Part shown: in pieces, positions 1-18,391 of the stretch | How the letters are laid out: every line of letters begins with the position of its first letter | Position numbering within the stretch: the first letter of the stretch is position 1 | Source of the DNA: Pisaster brevispinus | Lineage: Eukaryota > Echinodermata > Asteroidea > Forcipulatida > Asteriidae | Direction of reading: 5' to 3' | Assembly: GCA_023634235.1 (NCBI GenBank) | Contig: JAMKCF010000001.1 | Coordinates: forward strand, 32,121,772-32,185,771 | Length of the DNA stretch: 64,000 nt | Made by a program: the position numbers and the translations under genes | The notes under the pieces: generated by a model | Databases searched by the model: none | What the model was told of the DNA's origin: nothing | The model's input: only the letters and a program-made list of their open reading frames with translations

Positions 1-40
1 TGATTCGTCTTTTCATGTTATCTTTTCCTAACATTTGTAG

Positions 41-223
41 ATGTCATCGAAAACGATCTTAATTCCCTTTTTGCACGAAGGCCAAATTACACTTTATGTT
101 GAGGGTAGGGAGATAAATGACTGTACAACCTGCGTCTGTGATAATTCCACTATGACATGTCAGTTTAGGTCATGTACACCACTACGCTGCAGCAGTCCTA
201 GCCAGAGAATCAAACTTGCGTAG
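41..223 (+). CDS. VWC-domain exon of a gene entering from the left (partial)
   Basis: The stretch follows a plausible acceptor (tttgtag at 34-40) and reads open to a TAG at 221-223. The translated segment has the tail of a von Willebrand factor type C domain: a Tyr-Val-Glu-Gly strand, then the Cys spacing C-x2-C-x-C-x6-C-x4-C-x4-C (core NDCTTCVCDNSTMTC). Known VWC proteins are secreted binders of BMP or matrix. The first Cys of the domain would be in an upstream exon outside the window. The exon may stop at about 192 (donor-like gt after TGCAGCA), which is phase 1 and matches the phase of the open segment at 418-631. Otherwise translation ends at the TAG. Which protein this is cannot be told. 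Confidence 0.5.
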   Translation: MSSKTILIPFLHEGQITLYVEGREINDCTTCVCDNSTMTCQFRSCTPLRCSSPSQRIKLA

Positions 224-417
224 AAAGATGTTGACAACTTTTAGCGCAAGCTATAAGCTCAGGCCACAATGATGCTTCGTTCTTGAAAGGGTAAAGGAAC
301 AAAGGCAATTTTGTCTTTAAAAATGGGTATGGGGGCAGTTTAGGTCTCTTGTTATTGCAATCAATCGTTATTCAGTCCAACGGTGTTCAAAATGTTGTTA
401 TTTTGTCTTCTTTATAC

Positions 418-631
418 AGCATCAACGACGCCAGTCCCTGAAGACGTTGATGGTGATGATAAAATAAATGAAATACCGCCCCCTCCCGACAGTCCATTGC
501 AACCACTACTGCATTCAATCTTAGTAGGAGGAAGAGCTCAGCTTAAGTTTGAGCGTGACAATCTCGCAGAAACTCGTGAAACGAACAACCAACTTGCCAA
601 TCTAATTTCCATCAAGGAAACTCGGGTTTAA
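418..631 (+). CDS. Candidate terminal exon following the VWC exon
   Basis: An acceptor-like tract (cttctttatacag) ends at 418-419 and is followed by about 70 open codons to a TAA at 629-631. The peptide begins acidic and proline-rich (PEDVDGDD, then EIPPPPDSP) and ends in a charged, heptad-like segment with Leu, Glu and Arg. The acceptor phase needs one nucleotide from the previous exon, which the donor-like site near 192 would give. No family is recognised. It could be the C-terminus of the VWC gene or chance. Confidence 0.3.
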
Positions 632-784
632 AATTATCATCAGGCCACCACAGTCTATGATGAGTGAAAGTTTCAGATGCTGAATTTCCTATCTATGCTA
701 AGGAAGACAACCTCTGAATATTCCTTTATTAATATGTTTTGCTTAGCTCTGCCATAATATTAAAAACGAATGATCTGAATTTCT

Positions 785-1024
785 ATAGACACAATCGGCG
801 GCCGGAGTCACGTGACGCATAGTGGGTATACAATGTAAGCGGAACCAAGCAAGCAAGCAATGCACCGTGTGCATGGAAAAGCATGGCTGGTTCCCACCTT
901 ACTACAGCAGTAACACTCTCAAACAGCCGTGATTTTCCATGCGCACTGCACGTCGCTTACATGGTTTGTTTAAGTTTGTAATCCCACTATGGGTCACGTG
1001 ACTTCAGTCACCTATTATGTCTAT
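785..1024. mobile_element. MITE-like element with long imperfect terminal inverted repeats
   Basis: The two ends are inverted copies: ATAGACACAAT at the left, and at the right the reverse complement reads ATAGACATAAT. Both arms continue through CACGTGAC and the ATAGTGGG block and a TGTAAGCG block. About 240 bp, no coding capacity. Non-autonomous DNA transposon is the likely class. Confidence 0.7.
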
Positions 1025-1612
1025 TGAAAAGAAAGCATAGTTAAAGTGAGTGGGTTTAGTATTGCACATCACTACACTCTAGATATTCCTGGGTAAGAAT
1101 TGACCCGTATCCAGACTATTCATAATTGAAATCAAAACGAAGGAAAACAACTCAATGATTTAGTTCTTCAAAGTGAGGTGTAATAGTTAAATGCTGTGTA
1201 CGATTGGCTTTTATTACACCTCTTTCTTTGATTCTATCTGTTGATTGGCCGAGAGCGTGTCACATGGTGTTTTGTAGTTTTACTCTTGTACATGTTCACC
1301 GACCAAACGAACTATTCAACGATAGCCTAGCGGCCGATGTACTAGTGAATGGATACCCTGGTACCCTGACTACATTGACTTCGAACATTGAATTAAACGA
1401 GCTGCTTGACAACCTCGAACCCGGTGTAATGAACAAAATGTGTGCATTTGAAATACGGTTTAGAGAACGAACGTAATAGCAGTAGTCTGGTACCCTTTTA
1501 TTTTGTCAAAACTCGGTATTTCAACGTAAGATTTTACAGTTCTTGTTTGACGATTGATTGCCACGTACGTAATGATGAATAAAGGTGTTGTGTGATTTAA
1601 TTTTATTAAAGT

Positions 1613-1815
1613 ATACAGATAGAATGAAAGGAGGAGGTATACAAATATTTACTGCTTTGTATCGTGGCGTAGTAAAACTAGTCACTCTCGGTGATCCCCG
1701 GAGCCGCCTATCTTCCCTCGGCTTCGCCTCGGGAAGATAGGCTGCTCCTGGGATCACCTCGATTGTCTAGTTTTACTACGCCACTCGAAGCAGTCAATAT
1801 TTGTAAATTATCTGT
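1613..1815. mobile_element. Hairpin-forming MITE
   Basis: Nearly the whole element is a palindrome: GGCGTAGTAAAACTAG in the left arm is inverted in the right arm, and the CCTATCTTCCC / GGGAAGATAGG pair closes on a short GC-rich loop near 1720. The outer ends are tacagata and tatctgta. Open frames on both strands here (one starting with a matching Met-Ile-Pro-Gly on each strand) are products of the palindrome, not genes. Confidence 0.75.
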
Positions 1816-2639
1816 ACGGTGTTCTGAAGCTAATTCAAACCATGCTTCATACAACCATAATATAGTTAATTGTAATCTGCTTTGTTGGGTCAGACGATAA
1901 TTTGCTATACATGGTGAGTAAAATGGGCTTGATGCACAAGCGCAACCTTTACAATATACTGCTGATGCATCTTGGGAAAACAGGGACAGTTAAAATAAAT
2001 CCAGTTGCTACTATGGATGCCATGATGTGTTCACATGTAACTTTGCCATGTTCTGTAGTTGTGTACCGCATTGCTTCAAATCAGCACGCAATGACGATTG
2101 CCGGTATTGCTTGGAGGCTTGGACTACACCCAGAAACCTGTAGCGATACCATGCAAGTGCGCCCTCGTTGTTCTTTTGTGCTGACGTCTGACCTTTAGAC
2201 CTTTAAAAATATGGTATTTTACTTTAGTGCTGTTATTATTATATTGAGTACCGTTTCTATAATATTAAAAACAAATGTTGTAGGAAATTATCTTTTTTGT
2301 TGTGAAATCAGGTAGAATTGGTTTTGTTAGCGTTCGACTTTTTTCAGTAGAGAACCGTCGCCCCCCCCCCATACAGAAAGAGGCTCAAATGAAACATCCT
2401 TTTCGTCTGACAGCTCATATCTGTTATCTCCCTTTTATTCTTTTTCCAAACAATGGACATAATTGGATCATGTCCAAACCATTAGGGCTGCTGACTGCCC
2501 CAGGCTGATTAACTGCTCATCCATAAAGTTTATTGACCCAAGAAGTTAAATGTAAAAACTCCTAATGGAAAAAAAAGGATGAATAGAGTTTTGTTACCAA
2601 AACTCAGAAATTCTTTAATGGAGCTTTCCCGTAATGAAA

Positions 2640-2875
2640 CGCAAAACCTTCAATAGCGTTTAAATTTGTTCTTAATTCAAAATTTTCGCAAATGTTCAAA
2701 GAAACAAAATACTTCCCAAATTTGGTTGCTCTGTTTCCAACAAATTCAACGCCGTTTTTTTATTTACATTGTGTGTGCCATTGTTACAAACTGTGGATAT
2801 CTGTTTTGTTTTGCATTTTGTAGCTTTCCATAGTTTTCCAACCTCGGTTGGCAGAAACTCAGGCTGTGATAATGC
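2640..2875. repeat. Dispersed repeat, second copy near 58800-59025
   Basis: This segment, with the run GTTACAAACTGT followed by the TATCTGTTTT block, a TCCATAGTTTTCCA-like block and GGTTGGCA, recurs in the same order at 58840-59020. Copies are clearly diverged. No coding capacity; class unknown. Confidence 0.6.
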
Positions 2876-2931
2876 AATAAAAAGTTAAATATTGAATATT
2901 GTCGGCTGGAAGGTGGGGGGGGGGGCAAGAA

Positions 2932-3064
2932 AAGCCGTGTCCGAAACAGCGACTTCGGCTACAGCTATACAGCTAGATCAGCGCGTCTGCCAGTGTTGAA
3001 GAATAGGCAGACGCGCGCGATCTAGCCGTAGTTGTAGCCGAAGTCGCCGTTTCGGACACGGCCT
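2932..3064. mobile_element. Palindromic MITE, copy 1
   Basis: The ends GCCGTGTCCGAAAC and GTTTCGGACACGGC are exact inverted copies, and the arms continue inward (GACTTCGGCTACAGCT, then GATC and GCGCGTCTGCC) to a short loop around 2995-3005. A second copy of the same design and nearly the same sequence is at 35874-36004. Confidence 0.85.
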
Positions 3065-3101
3065 AATACTTAGATCGGCGCCGCGCGCTCCACTGCCTGT
3101 G

Positions 3102-3278
3102 TATAGACCTTATGCATTGACGTCATCCAACCGCCATCTTAGAGGTAAAACGGTGACGAAACAATCGAATCGCACAGATTTTTATGCGCGGCGCACAGGA
3201 TTGGCCAATGAACAACCTCCTTTTGACCTCTAGGTGAGGGCGCCCCACTGAAATGACGTCATGTGCATAAGGTCTATA
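3102..3278. mobile_element. MITE with TATAGACCTTATGCA ends and TGACGTCA
   Basis: Both ends carry TATAGACCTTATGCA followed by TGACGTCA in inverted orientation. The 177-bp body has no gene. The terminal pattern (AGACC, TGC, then TGACGTCA) resembles the elements at 7861-8010, 8632-8764 and 42371-42531, so these are probably one broad family. A diverged relative of the inner part, with the GCGCCGCGCG region, recurs at about 3930-4050. Confidence 0.7.
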
Positions 3279-4374
3279 ACAAGATTTGGTTTGCCATAGA
3301 CGCAGTAAAATGGCACGTGCTTGAGGCGACGCACAGTTATTGACAATGCCAATTTCATGTTATAGAACTTATGCACACTCGCGAAAAGGCCGCCTTCAGC
3401 GGCCTTTCGCGAGGCTGTTAGTTTCCTGTGGTGATTGGTTGAAGTAATTGTTTGATCGATTCAGAAAATAAAAATGATAATGGAATTGTTGTATTTTCTA
3501 TAGTACACAGAGAGATACACACACAGACGTGTCGGCAGGAAATAATGAAATTGGGCCCAGATGTTGTACCATTTAAAATCGGCGTAATAATTTATGCATA
3601 ATGAATGGTCCGTGTGACGTGCGAACTTGACCAGAATGGGAGAGCGGCCGGGTTTTGGTGCCGCACATGATTCGTGCCGCACGTCAACGTTGTTGGGCAC
3701 GTTTTCGTAAATCATCAGCCGCGCTTTCATACCTTGCGTTCGTTCATCCTCTTTCAAAAATAATATGTGAAATAAATCAAATTTTGAAATACGAAGAAAA
3801 TAAAAAAAATCGTACCCCCTTAGTATGATCACCGGACCGAAAAAAAGGCCGTACGAAAATTTGCAGCCCGATCTATACAGGCACCTGGGATTTTTTCTTA
3901 CACAAACAGACACGTTACTTGCATTAGTATAGATGATGTCATATCAGTAGGGCGCCATAGAGGCCAAAAAGCGGCCGTTCATTGGCAAAACCTGTGCGCC
4001 GCGCGTACAAATCTGCACGTTGCCTCAAGCACGTGACCAATGTCAACTCCGCCCCAGGCTGAACCAGGGTATTGTACGCGCGGCCGATCTAGGTATTATA
4101 TTCTACATCTATGTTCGACCCCCACAGCACAGTGAGTTGCGTCGCGCGTTCCCACCAAGCACGCGCATACACAATTCATAAAATTAACATCAGAGCGCGC
4201 GAAAAAACAACTTGTGGCGGGGGAAGAGAACGATTTTAGACACAAAGCTTACAGGTCTCACTCCCGATCAATTTTTGCAACAAAACATGACTCCATGCAA
4301 AATTCAAGCTTGTCAAGTGTTTCGGGGGAAATAAGTTGATCCGTCCTCGTGAGTGAAACAAAAAACCCAAAACA

Positions 4375-12604
<8,230 letters not shown>

Positions 12605-12684
12605 GCAAACGCCTCTCTGTGCAACTGTAGACGTACTTGAATTTCAAAGACAACTTGTAAGGATAGAAACATCAGTGTTGAATT

Positions 12685-13030
12685 TTGGTCTGAAAACTTA
12701 CTGATTATGAAGTTTATACTAGAACCCTTTTGTCGGTGTGTGTGTCTGTGAAATATTTCCCTCAGAAATAAAGTCATATTCGAGGGAGCTGTATCTGAAA
12801 TCCTTCAACGGCAACCTTTTAAATGCAACAGCTGATTTCGGTTGTCACAACCCCAAATAAGGACAATGTGTTTACATGGTAAAAAACTGGAATGGTTTCC
12901 ACTCATTTCTCCCGACTCACACAATTGTTTTAACGGATTACGCCCGAATTGTTGTATGCATATTACGGTTGAACACACAAGACTTGGTCACTGTCTGCGA
13001 CTATTTTGTCAGCTCTACCAATCCTATATA
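12685..13030 (+). repeat. Dispersed repeat spanning the 3' UTR end of the large gene
   Basis: Blocks in the same order as at 23680-23960: CTTACTGAT, AAGTT-ATACT-GAAC, CTGTATCTGAAA, and a long shared end CACTGTCTGCGACTATTTTG followed by TCAGCTCT. It contains the AATAAA used by the large gene. Confidence 0.65.
12767..12772 (+). promoter_or_regulatory. Poly(A) signal AATAAA of the large gene
   Basis: AATAAA lies 163 nt after the stop codon at 12602-12604. It is inside a dispersed repeat (see 12685-13030). Confidence 0.6.
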
Positions 13031-13167
13031 CGTAATACCTTTAATGATAATTCATTTAGTGATTTTGTTTGTGGTATTGATGTTTACTTTTATTTCTGAT
13101 GTAAAAAAATTCTTTTTAATAATAAATAAATTGTTGACCGGGGACCTGTGGAAGACCGATTTCTCTC

Positions 13168-13316
13168 GCCGATTTCACAAAGAGCTAAGATTGATGTTAA
13201 CTGCAAATCAATCTCAGATGCTAAGCAACGCGCGATGTCACAATATAAATCACTTATGGCAATACTGACGCCACATCTTAACACATGAATCTTTGTGCTT
13301 TGTGAAATCTGCCCCT
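13168..13316. mobile_element. MITE of the GATTTCACAAAGAG family
   Basis: Ends GATTTCACAAAGAGCTAAGA and GCTTTGTGAAATC are inverted. Related copies with the same ends lie at 24215-24360, 30921-31078 and 59509-59660. Confidence 0.75.
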
Positions 13317-13414
13317 GGACATTGTTTACAAGAATTGATTGAAGAAAAAATAATTGTAAAAACTACCTGATACTTTTGCCTTATGATGGTTACTATGAAT
13401 ACCTAAAGATAACT

Positions 13415-13679
13415 TTATCCAACGTTGTACATACGTTAAAAACATTACGTTGATAAGCAGACTGATGTAGGATCAACGTTGATTTAAGGTTGATTTAAGG
13501 TTGTTATTATCGCGACGCAAAATCAACCTGTATCCAACGTTTACACAACGTCAAACTACAACTTAAAATCAACGTTGCAAATGTGACGTTGAAACAACGT
13601 TGATTTATGGTACTTCAACGTTGCGACGCCATATCAACCAATATCCAACGTTGAAATAACGTTGTGTGCCCACTGGGTT
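13415..13679. repeat. CAACGTTG-rich dispersed repeat
   Basis: The motifs TATCCAACGTTG, CAACGTTGATTTA and ACGCAAAATCAACC recur in both orientations over about 265 bp, ending at CCCACTGGGTT. An A/T-diverged relative with ACGTTG-(T)CACC spacing appears near 37080-37500. The rest of the 12.8-15.5 kb convergent spacer is AT-rich with no gene. Confidence 0.7.
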
Positions 13680-14126
13680 AACACCTTTGACGGTTGTTGG
13701 TTTTTCAATTTGTTTCCCCCTTCAGAGATCCGAGTTACAGTACATGTATTTAGTTTAAGCTTTATAATTCCCCAAATGTTTCGAGAGTTACTGTAGTTGA
13801 TTAAAATATGACGACTCGTTCGCAACGGTATACACTGAAAATTCTACAATAGAACAGAATGATATCACTTTTGATATCAATGCATTTGTGTTGCTGAAAA
13901 ATTAAGTGTAAATAACTTGATCAGTAAAATTCTGCAGTCATTGTAAATAAGTTCATATTTTAAAGTTTTGAAAAAATGTTAAACTTTGAGGTTTCTCTAT
14001 TGTATGTAGTTATAAGTAAATTGTGAGTCAATGAAGAAAACACGTACTTGAGTTTATAAAATACGAGATCTGCAAAAAGTTACTCAATACATGTATTTAT
14101 GTAAAATAGTATTAGCTGTTTGTTGC

Positions 14127-14345
14127 AAACTGCTTACCAACCAAAAGGACCTATGGTATAAATGAAAAAAAAAATAGTTGCTGGCCTGACGTTTCGACCC
14201 TAGCAGAGTCTTTCTCGAAGGCTAAATGACAAGACTACAAACATAAACAGGTACATGTATACATTACTGATGTAACAAAAGCAGTCAAGTGGAAATAGAT
14301 GATGGAGAGGAAAATACACAGAGAAAGCAGGAGGCTGAACAGAAA
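14127..14345. repeat. Dispersed repeat with GACGTTTCGACCCTAGCAGA
   Basis: The order GCAAACTGCTTACCAACC, AAAAGGACCTA, ACGTTTCGACCCT, CTTTCTCGAAGGCTAAA and CAGTCAAGTGGAAATA recurs at 50157-50325 and, in part, at 48745-48870. Confidence 0.75.
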
Positions 14346-14483
14346 GGAGGGTAACAAATATTAATATCTACATGTTGTTTTGGTGTTATAGCGCACACAT
14401 CTACTGATATTAGGTTCTCCGGGCACTTGCACAAATAGAGAAATATGTATGACACGTTTTTGAAGCTTTTGAGTTACACGACC

Positions 14484-14712
14484 AATTTTTATTTATGTAG
14501 CACCACATAAGGGTTAACAAGGTGCTGCGATGCATTCAGCAGCCACCGTCAGAAACACCGGGGCAAACCCCGTCTCTCATAGCGATAAGTGAAACTTGGT
14601 TATTCTGCGCGCATGACACAACACACGGGACCTACTGCTGTACGTCAAGATCGGGGCTCGAACCTACGCAAGAAACACACGAACTCGAGAATCAGCGCGC
14701 TTGACCGCCATA
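14484..14712 (-). repeat. SINE (tRNA-derived, GGCCGAG family), minus, decayed
   Basis: Reverse copy of the SINE at 20897-21291: the AGGTGCTG block, a CACCGGGGCAAACCC block and a box-B-like gggctcgaacc are in the same order. Confidence 0.6.
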
Positions 14713-15113
14713 AAACAAAACGCAAAAAGTAACAAAATGACTGACAAAGAATTGGTCACATAAATCTGTGCGTATTTATCTGTTCATCATAAATTATGTA
14801 CATTGCAATGTTTAGGTATATACAACCCTAAAGCTGTTGGAATTGCAAATTAGTAAACCATTTTAGTGGAAAACATTGAACCAAAAACTTGTAAATAACA
14901 AAATTCCAAAGTTAAGAATTTGTTTCAGGAGAAAAATCAATTGTTACTCAAACTGTAAAACAAAACTAGAACTCAATGGATGTATCAAATTGAATACAGT
15001 GACTTTGTCTCACATATTGCTAAGAGCAATGTTGGCATCTAATTGAGATTACATCATTTTCTGAAATCAGAGAGTAAATAAATAATATTTAACTGTTCCA
15101 GACAGAAACAGAT

Positions 15114-15499
15114 CAGGGTGAAATTTCATGGCTCTGCTTACCCTAAGCAAAGAATCTGCGCTTACAGAAGCAGAGAATTCCGTGCTTACGTCAAGCGTAT
15201 TTCACGGGTTAGCAAGGAATTTTGGGTTGTGCGCATGCATACTCCACGCTGTACTTACTGCGCGATTTCCATTTCATAGCGCTGCCAACTGTAAGCACAA
15301 GAAAATGCATGCTAACCTTCCGGTGCTTACTGTATAAAAATGAATGACGTAACAATGCAAATCCATGGGGAACGCGCAAGATGGCTTCCTAATTTTCTTG
15401 CTAAACTGTGAAATACGCTTACAATTAAGCAAACTTTTCTGCTATAGTTAGCACGAAAATTTGCTTACCGTTAAGCAGCGCTGTGAAATTGCGCCCTGG
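15114..15499. mobile_element. MITE with CAGGG-TGAAATTTCATGGCT ends
   Basis: Left end cagggtgaaatttcatggct and right end gctgtgaaattgcgccctg are inverted. The left half recurs inverted at 15985-16229. It lies just downstream of the ACAA2 stop. Confidence 0.65.
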
Positions 15500-15587
15500 T
15501 CACAAAACAGTAAGCAGCAAAAAGCGAATGTTTTGCGCAGTGACCCTGTCTTTTGACCATTGACAGTTGACGTTTTGTGACGTCCTG

Positions 15588-18351
15588 TTACTGCGTGTTT
15601 TCAAGGATCACAGCAATACCTTGCCCTCCACCGATACAAGCCGAGCCAACTGCATATTTTCCACCAACGCGCCTGCAAACGAAAAAAAATTATATTATTA
15701 ATAATAATAATATTATACATTTAAACAGCGCTTGATACTATGTTTCTAAGTGCTATGGTGCTGTTGTCCTTGCAGATTATGAAGTAAAACCAGGGCAACA
15801 GCACCAACAAAAAATAATAAAAATCAATGACACAAAACTACAAAAAGATTACATTAACAGAAGTAGATATTATAACAAAAGAAAGGTAAACAAAATATAT
15901 AAGTAAACTAACAGAAATCAACAAGTTGCAGATTGGCGTTACTGCAGAGATCTGGATAAGCGAGATTTCAACCTAGTTTGAAAAGGGCCCAGTGTCATGC
16001 CTGCTTACCGCTAAACTCTGCGCTTGCTGTCACCTTTCTCCACTTATGTTGCAAGCGCCGAATTTCTGCGCTAGCTGTGTTAGCGAAGAATTCCTAGTAA
16101 CATGGAGTACGCACGCCCACAAGCAAAAATTCCATGCTAACCCATGAAATACACTTGACATAAGCAAAGAATTCCCTGCTTCCGTAAGTGTCGATTCTTT
16201 GCTTACAGTAAGCAGAGCCATGAAATATTGTTTGTTCTTTCGTTTGTCAAAATGGTCTTATATTTAAAATTTCCTATTTCTCCTTGAACCTTTTTGACCA
16301 AAAAAGGTTTTGACCTGGGTCCAATTTCATAGAGCTGCTTTTAAAGCAAAACAGATTGCCCAATATTTTCCTGCTCGGCAAAAACAAAGCAGGATACCGG
16401 TCAAAAATGGTACACGTGAAACAGTATTTTCACTGTTACCCTCTTACAATAGTAAAAATAATTTACTACGTTTCTAACTTTCTAGTGTGCTCTCTCCATC
16501 CTAGGATGTTCAAAGGTGCAAATTACGATAAAAAATATATAAAAAATTTCATCAAAATACATACCAAAAATTACATCAAAATACATACCAAAAATTACAT
16601 CAAAATACATACCAAAAATTACATCAAAATAAAAACAATAAAATTTACATCAACATGCATACGGTACAGCCTAAAAATACAAATGTGTACAAAATACAAA
16701 TAGATGCAGCAGAAAATTACACAACGATTTCTTAAGAAGCAGACACCTGTATCCCCTATATACGGGGAGAGGGGGGGGGGGGGAGAACCAAATACTGTAA
16801 TAAACACATTATTCAAGTAAAGAATGCAATGAGAGTACAAATCTGGCAATGCACACACAAATAATCAACAACGAATACAATTACAGACTAAAAATGCCTC
16901 GCTAAACAAAGTAGTCTTTAATTGAGCCTAGAAAGACAGCGCCAGTCAGCATGCCTTTTCCAGAGAAGACGGTTTAACAGTGCTGTGAAACTGAAATCGC
17001 ACAGCAAGTGCAAACTCAGCCTATAAGTAGTGAAAAGACAGGGACTCGAACCTACACTCTGCTGATCAGAAACACCAGAGCTCTAGTCCAATGCGCTCAA
17101 CCACTCAAGTCTCGACCTCCCAATGGGGGACTTTTGGTACGCTAGGTTGCAGCAGACTTACCCGGTAAATCCACTGCTCTTGGTGCATGCTCACGACTAC
17201 ATAAACAATGGAAATTGACCTGGTTAGTTCTGGGCCCATTTTCATAGAGCTGCTAAGCACAAAAATTTGCTTAGCATGAAATTTATTCCTTGATAAAAAC
17301 AAGATTACCAACCAAATTTCCATGTGTTGCATATTGCTTGTTACTGGTAGTCAGCTGTTGTTTTCTTATCCTGAAAATCACATGGAAATTTGGTTGGTAA
17401 TCCTGTTTTTATCAAGGAAGAAATTTCATGCTAAGCAAATTTTTGTGCTTAGCAGCTCTATGAAATTGGGCCCTGCTGCCACCTAGAGTTCAAAAGTCTC
17501 CCATTGAGTTGAACTGAATTGAATATCTCTCTTAAAGTCACCTCACCTGAGTTCATGAGCAAGATGGGCGGTGATCCGACTCCCTGAAGCACCAACGGGA
17601 TGGCCAAGTGCTACAGCGCCCCCATTGGTGTTGGTCTTCTCAATGTCTAGCCCAAGCTCTTGTTGGACTGCCAAGAATTGGGCAGCGAAGGCTTCGTTCA
17701 CCTTGGCGGAACAAGACAGCAGACAGCAGACAGAAATGTTTTAAAGTCAAAACATTGTTCAAAGAACAGTCATTTTTTAAATTTATTCTCGAAACAACGG
17801 GAAAGAAATGGCTACCAGTTACAATTCCCAAGCAGGGTTCTACCAAATTGGTTTTTTTTTCAAAACTGTGGGGCATTCTTGAACTAAATTTTTGAAGTTT
17901 GGCCTAAGCACACTGAAATTAGATGAGGTCCTCAAAATATATTTTACTTGGTGTTTATCTTTGGTTTTAAAAGCAGGAAAGTTTGGTAGAAAGAAATGGC
18001 TACCAGTTACAATTCCCTAGCAGGGTTCTACCCAAGTTTTTTTTTAAACTGGGGCATTCTTGAACTAAATTTTGGAAGTTTGGCCTAAGCATGCTGAATT
18101 GAGATAAGGTCCTCAGAATGTATTCTACTTGGTGTCCATCTTTGGTTTCAAAAGCCCTACTGTCAGGGATGTGATAGGCTGTTGAGAAAAAAACCTGAAC
18201 CTGAAGAACCTGAAGAGCGAAAGCATGCGAGCTCGAAAACTTGCGAGCATGAAGCCCAATATTAAAATTCATTTTTGGTTTTAAAAGCCCTACTCTGCAA
18301 TCTGGGCGTTATTTTATGGTTTTATCTTAATTTTTGAATTTGAATTTGATC

Positions 18352-18391
<40 letters not shown>

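Noticed and set aside
1204..1476. 90-codon plus-strand frame
   Set aside because: The first part looks repeat-derived (GATTGGC/GTCACATGG type). The later part is not low-complexity, but no splice site, family or neighbour supports it.
15128..16221. Two similar peptides starting MALLT-SKES on opposite strands
   Set aside because: The likeness comes from two inverted copies of a non-coding element; both frames stop quickly after the shared part.
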